From NCBI GenBank assembly GCA_035479375.1, contig DATIIT010000001.1:62001-126000 (forward strand): a stretch of DNA of 64,000 nucleotides, written 5' to 3'. The position numbers and the translations under genes were made by a program. Shown here piece by piece: positions 52,225 through 58,421 of this stretch (positions within the stretch are counted from its first letter, which is position 1; the number at the start of each line of letters is the position of its first letter). The stretch is from PMNU01 sp035479375. GTDB taxonomy: Bacteria > Patescibacteriota > Saccharimonadia > Saccharimonadales > UBA4665. A model generated the notes under the pieces. It was given only the letters and a program-made list of their open reading frames with translations, ran no database searches and had not been told where the DNA came from.

Positions 52225-52563
52225 CTACTCGGCAGTCCGCCCCTCAACTTTCTTAGTATCGCTCTGCACCATCTCGCCTATGGCTTGGTTCATGTCAATG
52301 CCGCGCTCAGCGGCGATGTAGAGCACCTCGGCCAAAATATCCGCGAGCTCGTCGCGGAAGTCGGCTTCCAAGGCGGCCATATCTTTCCCGTCCGCCCAAC
52401 GGTCTCCAGAGAGTTGCAATATAACTTTTTGTAGGCTGCCGATTTGGTAGGACAAATCCTGCGCGGCAACCTCCCACGTCCAATGTTTCGTACCCTGTTT
52501 GTCATACTGGGCAAAGCTGTCTTTTACGATTTGGGTCAGTTGGGAGAGAGTGCGGTCTTGCAT
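52225..52563 (-). CDS. MazG-like nucleotide pyrophosphohydrolase
   Basis: 112 aa from ATG 52563. All-alpha, with Asp/Glu ligands in LEADFRDELADILAEVLYIAAERGIDMNQAI, as in MazG/dUTPase-like NTP pyrophosphatases. It would hydrolyse NTPs to NMP and pyrophosphate, cleaning nucleotide pools. The ATG is chosen because TATAGT (52571-52576, extended TGCTATAGT) ends 7 nt before it; the longer frame is not supported. Convergent with the PadR partner. Confidence 0.75.
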   Translation of the reverse strand: MQDRTLSQLTQIVKDSFAQYDKQGTKHWTWEVAAQDLSYQIGSLQKVILQLSGDRWADGKDMAALEADFRDELADILAEVLYIAAERGIDMNQAIGEMVQSDTKKVEGRTAE

Positions 52564-52934
52564 GGAGTCTACTATAGCAAAAGAGTGTACACCCACATGT
52601 GCTCTTTTGCTCATAAAATTCCCAGCATGCCTAACACACCGACGTTAGCCGCGTTTCGGCACCCGCGTGCTGCCTTAGCTGACCCTGTTGGTTGCCAGCC
52701 TCAGGCAACTGAGGCGGCGCAGGATCAATACCCCTGCGGTCTGGCTGACGCTCAACCTGGATCAGGCTGGCGGCAACAGCACCAACGCCTAACGGGTAGA
52801 CCACATCAAGCATGTCCGGCGAACCGCCTAATTTTTCAAAGGCATAGCAGCCCACAGCCGTAGCGGCCACGCCGGCAACTAAGCCTTGTCTTGGATGTGC
52901 TATAACATAAACGCGAGTTCCGGAAACCGAGCAC

Positions 52935-52958
52935 AAAAACACCCCTTTTTCAGGGGTG
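52935..52958 (-). terminator. Minus-strand terminator
   Basis: CACCCCT (52940-52946) pairs with AGGGGTG (52952-52958); five Ts follow on the minus strand. The transcript it ends is unknown. Confidence 0.6.
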
Positions 52959-52995
52959 AACGTTCTTTCAACTACCGAAAGACGAAAAGTGTCTT

Positions 52996-53103
52996 ATGGT
53001 GAGCCTGCGGGGACCGTCTGCGAAACAGTTTTGGGATGGGCTGGAGCGGCTATATGGATGGCTCAGAGAATTCGACACTGAGGGCTACTTGTCGTGTGAA
53101 TAG
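52996..53103 (+). CDS. Possible 35-aa protein
   Basis: ATG to TAG, with an aromatic, charged helix-like sequence (AKQFWDGLERLYGWLREFD, then TEGYLSCE). No clear -10 or Shine-Dalgarno. Amphipathic, plausible but unsupported. Confidence 0.25.
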   Translation: MVSLRGPSAKQFWDGLERLYGWLREFDTEGYLSCE

Positions 53104-53338
53104 GCCGCAGCGTACTGCAAAATTTCATCAACTACATTAGCCAACGGCTGTGTCGCGTCAATATTTTAAAGGAGCTAGCCGTTCATATAAGTCGACTACA
53201 TGGTATGGTAGACGACTCGGCAGAGATGCAACCACAGATTCCAAGACCAACAATTGACAATACGGGCGGATGGGGAGTCGCGTAGAGTTATAACTGCATA
53301 TGCTTACGGCTGCTCGGACCAAATGCTACACTTAAAGC

Positions 53339-54004
53339 ATGAACGGCAATACATATCCTACAAATACCGGTAATATTGATCCTGATCTCTCTGAGGCGAA
53401 CAGACTGTTGACCGAGGGGCTCAGGGCAGAGACTACAGAGTATCACGCGTGGGGAGTCCGGCAATCTGACCCCAACGGTGCCAACGCCAAGTACACTGCC
53501 AAGATCACTGAATTAGGGACTGTTATTGATATGACAGCGTCGCAGCTTAGTAGACGGCTAAACCCAGGAGTTAGAGCACCAATGATTGTAACTACGTGGG
53601 ACTCCGAGACTGGCGAAAGGCAGAAATGGGCATTTGATGGTGATGTCTTATTCAAGCTGCCGCCACAGGACCGTAACACTCAGCAGTTCCCAGTTATCCA
53701 AGTTCCTTTGAATCAGGTGCAATCCCACGATCTCCCTACCCAGCTTGCCATTCAGGGTAACTTTGGTAGGCCAGACAAGTCGAATATGCTTGTCGCAAGC
53801 GTTACCGTCGGACATGATGTAGTTCAAGCTGGGGGCATGCTTGGTTACGATGTTCAGTTCCCATCTGAACCAGGTGAGCATCTAGAAGCTAGCCCATTTG
53901 AGAATGTCACCGCCATGGTGGATGATGTTCGGGGCAGGCTAGGTCTACCTGCGGGCAATCTTCCAGCCTACCCAGAGTCGATGGCCAACGCGTACGGGGC
54001 ATAA
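53339..54004 (+). CDS. Unknown protein
   Basis: 221 aa, acidic, Asn/Gln-rich, no TM or signal peptide and no family recognised. AKITELGTVIDMTASQLSRRL is the only helix-like stretch; IVTTWDSETGERQKWAFDGDVLFKL and the rest read as beta-rich. TACACT (53327-53332, extended TGCTACACT) ends 6 nt before the ATG, a strong leaderless signature that supports expression. Lower GC than the core genes. Confidence 0.6.
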   Translation: MNGNTYPTNTGNIDPDLSEANRLLTEGLRAETTEYHAWGVRQSDPNGANAKYTAKITELGTVIDMTASQLSRRLNPGVRAPMIVTTWDSETGERQKWAFDGDVLFKLPPQDRNTQQFPVIQVPLNQVQSHDLPTQLAIQGNFGRPDKSNMLVASVTVGHDVVQAGGMLGYDVQFPSEPGEHLEASPFENVTAMVDDVRGRLGLPAGNLPAYPESMANAYGA

Positions 54005-54070
54005 CGAAGCAGCAGATCTACCAGCACGGGGACGATGAATCACAACGACAAGCACTTCAACGATTCGAAC

Positions 54071-54208
54071 TCAATGTAGACAGGTCAGGATTGGCAAGGC
54101 GGGCAGCCACACCTGCAGGCCTTTAGCTTCCAGTTCAGATTTAAGCCATTGGAACCAGTTACTATCTGGTGAGCCGCCGGTGCCGTGAAGAATTATGGCG
54201 TTTTTCAT
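54071..54208 (-). pseudogene. Remnant of an RBBP9/YdeN-like alpha/beta hydrolase
   Basis: The 45 codons from ATG 54208 read MKNAIILHGTGGSPDSNW, then LKSELEAKGLQVWLPALP, the N-terminal beta1-alphaA region of small serine hydrolases (oxyanion-hole HGTGGSP), then diverge and stop. The nucleophile elbow and catalytic Asp/His are absent. It is an amputated gene. Confidence 0.6.
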
Positions 54209-54273
54209 GCATTCAAGTATAACTGCCACTTGCGAGGAATCGAAAAGCTCCAAGAGAGAGCCTGCAAAAACTA

Positions 54274-54303
54274 AAATCCCCCGCGGCGTCTGCCTGCGGG
54301 GAA
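54274..54303 (-). terminator. Terminator of tRNA-Glu
   Basis: On the minus strand TCCCCGC pairs with GCGGGGGA (54277-54284 with 54296-54302), then TTTTAG. Follows the tRNA by 45 nt. Confidence 0.7.
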
Positions 54304-54346
54304 TTTATATCTGTTGAACGTTTCGTAAAACGATGAGATTTCAATA

Positions 54347-54421
54347 TGGTGACCCCGCGGAGAGTCGAACTCCGGTTACCGGGATGAAAACCCGGTGTCT
54401 TGACCGCTGGACGACGGGGCC
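54347..54421 (-). tRNA. tRNA-Glu (TTC)
   Basis: On the minus strand GGCCCCG pairs with CGGGGTC before ACCA. Stem CCGGG/CCCGG encloses TTTTCAT, anticodon TTC. T-loop TTCGACT is canonical. tRNA genes like this are common integration sites; flanking decayed genes fit that, but no att repeat was found. Confidence 0.93.
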
Positions 54422-54498
54422 AGAACTGGTGGCGCCAGCCGCGCGGGCTGGAACTCGATAATTGTACCATAACAGGGGTCATAATGCCACCCCAAAAG

Positions 54499-54549
54499 AA
54501 AATCCCCCGCCTGTTACAGCGGAGGATTTTCGAGTAGAGCGGTCAGTCG
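54499..54549. terminator. Terminator with AGCGGTCAGTCG tail (copy 1)
   Basis: AAAATCC...GGATTTT hairpin with GC-rich core (54499-54530), followed by CGAG and AGCGGTCAGTCG (54538-54549). The 12-mer recurs after another hairpin at 56341-56352. Confidence 0.65.
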
Positions 54550-54599
54550 GTGCTCGTTAACAATAACTGTAGCACAAACTTGCGTGCTTGGCTACCCGC

Positions 54600-54935
54600 T
54601 TATCCACAGGAACCAGCCACTACTTCTCTTTCTTCGTTTCTTTTTGTCGCCGCTCGTGCCTTCTCATCCTCGGAATCTTTGGCTTCATGGGCTGCCACGT
54701 AACCCTGGTCATCATGATTCCCATCCCGCCCAAGCCCGAACCCGTCATTGACAGCCTCCGCCATATTTGCCATGTGATCGTGGCCGCCACACGCCATCTC
54801 ACCCAGCCGTGTCGCAAGGCCGCTCACCAGCTCCATGTTCCGCGCGTTCGCCTGCTTAGCAGAAAACTTACCTTGGAAGCGACTTGGATTCTGGTTATTC
54901 GGTGACAGTAAAATATAGCCGTTGCTGCCATCCAT
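54600..54935 (-). CDS. Possible small hydrophilic protein
   Basis: 111 aa. Charged, Asn/Asp/Glu-rich (NDGFGLGRDGNHDDQGYVAAHEAKDSEDEKARAATKRNEER in part). No signal peptide, family or ribosome site. It ends just before the terminator at 54499-54530 and lies beside a frameshifted gene on the same strand, so it may belong to the same decayed unit. Confidence 0.4.
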   Translation of the reverse strand: MDGSNGYILLSPNNQNPSRFQGKFSAKQANARNMELVSGLATRLGEMACGGHDHMANMAEAVNDGFGLGRDGNHDDQGYVAAHEAKDSEDEKARAATKRNEEREVVAGSCG

Positions 54936-54958
54936 AGGATCTCGACAGAGGCCAACGC

Positions 54959-55386
54959 TTAACGAGGCAATGCCACTGGATGTTTTTCGTTAGCGCGTTC
55001 GCCGGCCACGACGTTGCCGCTGACATAGTCGCCATTGGGGAGCAATAGATCCAGAACCCTCACGTCAGGTGTAACGAACATCTCCCGGTTCCTGCGCTTT
55101 ACCATCCCGTCCACCAGCGCGTGGAAAACCAAAGTGGTCTCATAACCATCCAAAACCCTGGCCCCAACTCCACTTCTTCCTGGCTAGCCAGCGGCACCTT
55201 GTTGTCGGGCAGTTCATGTTCCCCCGCAACGAGTATGTCTGCAACAATCTCTAGCGAGCCCACAAATCGTGGGAGTAGTTGGAGAGCCTGGTAATTGAGA
55301 TGTCCTGCCGTTGCGGTATTTTCGGGGCGCGCCCACTTGCCGGCGAAGTGGGGCACGTTATAAGCGTTGTAGTAGCGGTACGGCAT
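54959..55386 (-). pseudogene. Unknown gene split by a -1 frameshift
   Basis: Two minus-strand frames abut. From ATG 55386 (MPYRYYNAYNVPHFAGKWA) the first runs to about 55153 (ASQEEVELGPGF). Shifting one base back at GGGTTTTGG continues as LDGYETTLVFHALVDGMVK, then RNREMFVTPDVRVLDLLLPNG, ending HPVALPR at 54959. Both parts read as one alpha/beta protein of about 140 aa; the shift lies in a G3T4 run, so mutation, sequencing error or programmed shift are all possible. No family recognised. Confidence 0.5.
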
Positions 55387-55460
55387 AAGTATATAAGTAG
55401 AAATGATGCGTACGGCGAGGCATGCCGGACCCATATCCGGCATGCCAACAGAGGCGGATA

Positions 55461-55489
55461 TTGACAAAACGCACCGCAAAAACTATACT
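55461..55489 (+). promoter_or_regulatory. Near-consensus sigma70 promoter
   Basis: TTGACA (55461-55466), 17-nt spacer, TATACT (55484-55489): the best -35/-10 pair in the window. No annotated plus-strand gene follows, only a short ORF and a large hairpin. Confidence 0.75.
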
Positions 55490-55508
55490 ATGTCCCGATA
55501 GTGTACAG

Positions 55509-55619
55509 ATGGGTAAGCGTGATTCTCAGGTGGCCCCCTTCGCGATATCACCGGCCGGATTTACGGAGTTGCTAACCCCTACGATATCGCTCTCACGCTA
55601 CCCCACATGTACGCTATAG
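55509..55619 (+). CDS. Possible 36-aa protein in a stand-alone transcription unit
   Basis: ATG 55509 lies about 13 nt after the predicted transcription start (near 55496) and the frame ends at TAG 55617-55619. It starts MGKRDSQVAPFAISPAG and ends SLSRYPTCTL. No Shine-Dalgarno. A non-coding role of the RNA is equally possible. Confidence 0.35.
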   Translation: MGKRDSQVAPFAISPAGFTELLTPTISLSRYPTCTL

Positions 55620-55628
55620 GGATTCATG

Positions 55629-55708
55629 GATAGTGTACTTGCGTCCGGATAAGGTCTGTTAATTTTGAAGTTGGCTGCCTTATCCGGACGTAAATACGCT
55701 ATCTTTTT
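55629..55708 (+). terminator. Large inverted repeat with T-run
   Basis: 26-bp arms (55629-55654 and 55678-55703) match except for three transitions, two of which are G-U pairs in RNA. A 23-nt loop separates them and TTTTT follows. It looks like a long terminator of the promoter-ORF unit at 55461-55619. GATAGTGTAC at its foot also occurs at 55497-55506. Confidence 0.65.
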
Positions 55709-56162
55709 ATGTGGGCGCATCTCCTTTCTCTATCTGGAGGCTTAAACCCAGCTTAATGCCCGGACTTTTATCGTTAAATCGGGCAATGGCTTCAGCGATT
55801 GAACTGAATTGCGCCAGTACGGCAGGCGCCAAGCTGATGGGCTGCACCTGGACAGCTGGCCCACCGGCATCCGCACCAGCCTCCTGCTTGTTCAGATCAT
55901 CGGTCGTAACCTTGTCTTCGGTGGCTTGCCTGGCCTGTTTGCCCTTTTGGGTCAGGACAAAACCGGCGATAGATCGGGTGCCGGCATCAATTATCGTCTC
56001 TACATACCCCTTCTTGCGGAGCGCCCCCATGTAGCTAAGGACGCTTTCCTTCTTCACGCTAAACTTCTCGGCAAGTTCGTCGGCGGTAGGTTGCACGCTA
56101 TCCCCAAAGAACCTGTCTAGGTTGTTGGCTTCTCGATTGGTTAATCCCTCTTCTGCTTCCAT
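55707..56162 (-). CDS. Winged-helix transcriptional regulator, unclassified
   Basis: 151 aa from ATG 56162. An N-terminal wHTH (TADELAEKFSVKKESVLSYMGALRKKGYVETI, then FVLTQKGKQA) is followed by a low-complexity linker and a C-terminal helical part (LAPAVLAQFSSIAEAIARF). The start fits TATAGT (56171-56176) ending 8 nt upstream. A 14-bp perfect palindrome overlaps this promoter, suggesting autorepression. Not confidently MarR or ArsR. It faces the plus-strand promoter unit described before it. Confidence 0.65.
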   Translation of the reverse strand: MEAEEGLTNREANNLDRFFGDSVQPTADELAEKFSVKKESVLSYMGALRKKGYVETIIDAGTRSIAGFVLTQKGKQARQATEDKVTTDDLNKQEAGADAGGPAVQVQPISLAPAVLAQFSSIAEAIARFNDKSPGIKLGLSLQIEKGDAPT

Positions 56163-56170
56163 TAGCATTA

Positions 56171-56235
56171 ACTATATCGGATATCCGATTACAATACAAG
56201 TGTCCGATCTGACTAATTCTGCAACCCGATATAAC
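56171..56235 (-). promoter_or_regulatory. Operator/promoter of the wHTH regulator
   Basis: ATCGGATATCCGAT (56176-56189) is a perfect 14-bp palindrome just upstream of the -10 box. Half-site-like TCCGAT (56202-56207) and CCGATAT (56227-56233) lie upstream. Confidence 0.6.
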
Positions 56236-56305
56236 AGGGGTGGATATCTGTTACCGAAAAGACGGTCTAGTTAATTTTCTCCCTCTCGTCACCCTGTTAG
56301 CATAG

Positions 56306-56352
56306 AAAAAGATCCCGATTATCCGGGATCTTTTTCGAGGAGCGGTCAGTCG
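56306..56352. terminator. Terminator with AGCGGTCAGTCG tail (copy 2)
   Basis: AAAAAGATCCCG...CGGGATCTTTTT (56306-56335) is a near-perfect bidirectional hairpin ending the minus-strand surface protein gene. CGAGG and AGCGGTCAGTCG (56341-56352) follow, as at 54538-54549. Confidence 0.8.
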
Positions 56353-56357
56353 CCTAG

Positions 56358-57833
56358 CTAGGCCACTTCTACAGCGCCAGCGCGGCGCGCCTTGCGGCGC
56401 AGCACAAACTGGTGACCAAAGAAGCCGAGCGTAATGGTGCCCACAAACAGGCCAATGACGTCGCCCGGCCCGGTGTTCACCAGCTTAGCGGTAGGCGTAG
56501 CAGGAGGCGTAGGCACCGGCGGTGTGCAGCGCGTGTCGCCAATGGGGATGTTGGGCTGGCAGTAACCACAGGTGGGCGAGTTGGGCGCCTCGGTCTCGTG
56601 GCCAGGAACCGTACACTTGGGCGTCTTAGCCGGCGTCACCGATGCTTGGCAGGAAGCGCTCTGCACGCCCTGGGCGGTGTTAAAGTTCACGCTAGCTACC
56701 ACCGTGTGCTGCACGTCGTCAGTAAAGGTGTATTCCTTGTAGATGTTGCCGTTGTTGTCTTTGGTGGTCACGCCTTTGCTAGCGTCTTTGCCATCCAGGG
56801 TAAAGTCCACGTTCTGCAACACGGTCTGGCCGGTGGCGTCCGTCTTCACGGTAACCGTAAAGCGGAAGGACTTCTTGGCGTCGTCCAAAGCGGCGGGCAG
56901 CAGGTTGGTACACACGAAGAACGGAGGTACAAAGGTGATGTGCTTCTGGCACTCCGCCACCTGCACGGCCTGGATTTCCTTGCCGCCGGGCACGCTGGCG
57001 TACACCGTAACCGTGACGTCGCCGTTTTTGCCAAAGGTGTGCTCCACGGCCTGGGTGTTAGCGTCGGTACCGGTCTTGGTAATGGTGGTGTTGTCGTCGG
57101 TAAAGTGGTACACCACGCGGCTAATGTGGGCGTTGCCGGCCACGGTCACGTCAGTGGTGAAGTCGTAGGTGTTGGGCTTGTGCGTGGCGTCCGGCTGCGT
57201 CGCCTGCAGCGCCTTACAAGCAACGCTGTTCTGCACCAAGGTGCCGGTCACTTCGTTGCCGCACGGCTTCTCTACCACAATCTGGGCTTGGCCGTTGTTG
57301 TCAAACATAATGAGGACGGGGATCGAGTTCACGTCCTTACCAAACGAGACGCTCGGCGCGGCGTGGTAGTAGGTGTTGCCAGCGATGTTGATGGCCTTGC
57401 GCGCCGGGTTGCCCCAGCTTTCGCGGCCGTAGGTGTCTACGCCGGTCATAACGGGCGTGCCGTCGTTGAGCTTCACCGTGCCGTCGCGGTTCACCGTGCC
57501 CTCTTGGGCGGTGTTGGCAAACTGGTCGTAGGTGGCGGCAGTCAGGCCAAAGTTGGCGTAGAAGCTCTGCAGGTCGGCCGGGTTGTTGTTTTTGACGTCG
57601 GCAATAAACTCTTGGGCGGTGCTTGCGCCACAATCGCCAGCGCCCGGGAAGGCAGCGTAGTCGATCGAGTCGTGGCTACAGTCGCGGTCCACTTGGGCCG
57701 AGCCAAAACCGCGCGACGCCAAACCAAGGCCAACAGAGCCGGCCAGCGCCAGGCTAAAAATACCAGCAATTACCAATTTCTTGGTAGCGGGCATACGGAA
57801 AATCTCGCGGATAAATTTCTTTGCTATAGACAT
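56358..57833 (-). CDS. Cell-surface protein with sortase-like C-terminal tail
   Basis: 491 aa from ATG 57833 (SD GAGGAGGT 8 nt upstream). A signal peptide/TM lies near 18-42 (KLVIAGIFSLALAGSVGLGL). The exterior part has two beta-sandwich, PKD-like units (YDFTTDVTVAGNAHISRVVYHF, then KSFRFTVTVKTDATGQTV), Cys residues, and a Pro-rich linker. The end reads KLVNTGPGDVIGLFVG, a second TM, GHQFVLRRKARR: the CPR-type LPxTG-like anchor with Val for Pro. Likely a wall- or membrane-displayed adhesin or S-layer-like protein. No sortase gene in the window. Confidence 0.8.
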   Translation of the reverse strand: MSIAKKFIREIFRMPATKKLVIAGIFSLALAGSVGLGLASRGFGSAQVDRDCSHDSIDYAAFPGAGDCGASTAQEFIADVKNNNPADLQSFYANFGLTAATYDQFANTAQEGTVNRDGTVKLNDGTPVMTGVDTYGRESWGNPARKAINIAGNTYYHAAPSVSFGKDVNSIPVLIMFDNNGQAQIVVEKPCGNEVTGTLVQNSVACKALQATQPDATHKPNTYDFTTDVTVAGNAHISRVVYHFTDDNTTITKTGTDANTQAVEHTFGKNGDVTVTVYASVPGGKEIQAVQVAECQKHITFVPPFFVCTNLLPAALDDAKKSFRFTVTVKTDATGQTVLQNVDFTLDGKDASKGVTTKDNNGNIYKEYTFTDDVQHTVVASVNFNTAQGVQSASCQASVTPAKTPKCTVPGHETEAPNSPTCGYCQPNIPIGDTRCTPPVPTPPATPTAKLVNTGPGDVIGLFVGTITLGFFGHQFVLRRKARRAGAVEVA

Positions 57834-57860
57834 ACGAACCACCTCCTCGTGTTCGCCTAT

Positions 57861-57890
57861 TATATTACCATAACGGCGTTAAATTGTCAA
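57861..57890 (-). promoter_or_regulatory. Promoter of the surface protein gene with operator-like repeat
   Basis: Minus-strand TTGACA (57885-57890), 17-nt spacer, TAATAT (57862-57867). The spacer contains TTTAACGCCGTTA, near-identical to the repeat at the DHA2 exporter promoter (12083-12096). Confidence 0.65.
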
Positions 57891-57985
57891 CGCCTCACAC
57901 TTGTAGCGTTCCGCCCATACTACCAACAATATGACAGCCCAGCAAGGATCTACTGTGAAAAAACGCACAAATATGGCACAAAAAG

Positions 57986-58016
57986 AAAACACCCGCGATT
58001 TTCTCGCGGGTGTTTT
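57986..58016. terminator. Terminator of the 58.0-58.4 kb gene
   Basis: AAAACACCCGCGA (57986-57998) and TCGCGGGTGTTTT (58004-58016) form a perfect 13-bp stem with A/T-rich flanks on both strands. Confidence 0.85.
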
Positions 58017-58033
58017 GGTGCAAAAGCTTGGGA

Positions 58034-58369
58034 CTAGGCGTCGACGAGTTCTTTTTCGTCTTCGTCCTGCTCTTGGCGCAGCATTTGCTCGGCTTGGCGG
58101 GCAGCGGCGGCAATAAGCATAGGGTCGTTGGCGCTGTTGTATTGGTTGTACAAGGCACCACGGTTTTTACCAGGGTGGACGTAGTTTGCAGCGTCAAGCA
58201 TTGCAGCACCGGTTGCTACGGCAACTTCAGTTGCGTTGTAGGCCTCGGCGCTAAAATCTGCAGGGGTTTCCTTGCGGGTACCGTAAACGGCAGCCACACC
58301 GGGTTGGTTAATCATAGAAGGATCAAACTGAGGTGCTTGTGGGGTGAAAGTGTGTGCTTCTGGATTCAT
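58034..58369 (-). CDS. Small acidic protein of unknown function
   Basis: 111 aa from ATG 58369 (MNPEAHTFTPQAP); TACAAT ends 7 nt upstream, so this ATG is preferred to those at 58378 and 58375. Acidic and helical C-terminal half (AARQAEQMLRQEQDEDEKEL), Ala/Thr-rich middle, no TM or signal. No family. Followed by a strong terminator, so it is a monocistronic, probably well-expressed gene. Confidence 0.6.
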   Translation of the reverse strand: MNPEAHTFTPQAPQFDPSMINQPGVAAVYGTRKETPADFSAEAYNATEVAVATGAAMLDAANYVHPGKNRGALYNQYNSANDPMLIAAAARQAEQMLRQEQDEDEKELVDA

Positions 58370-58421
58370 GAGCATCATTGTAACACTGTAGGCTCTTTAA
58401 GTCAATACTTTTATACGCATT

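Larger units (their letters stand above)
52615..53338. other. Gene-poor stretch
   Basis: About 720 bases without a convincing gene. Contains a minus-strand terminator at 52935-52958, a possible 35-codon ORF at 52996-53103 and AT-richer sequence. A 103-codon minus frame (52631-52942) starts with a GTG inside the terminator and is not accepted. Nothing else recognisable. Confidence 0.4.
54209..54599. other. tRNA-Glu and flanking intergenic region
   Basis: Apart from tRNA-Glu and two terminators, no gene is seen. Confidence 0.5.

Noticed and set aside
52631..52942. 103-codon minus-strand ORF
   Set aside because: Its GTG start lies inside the hairpin of a minus-strand terminator and there is no promoter or ribosome site.
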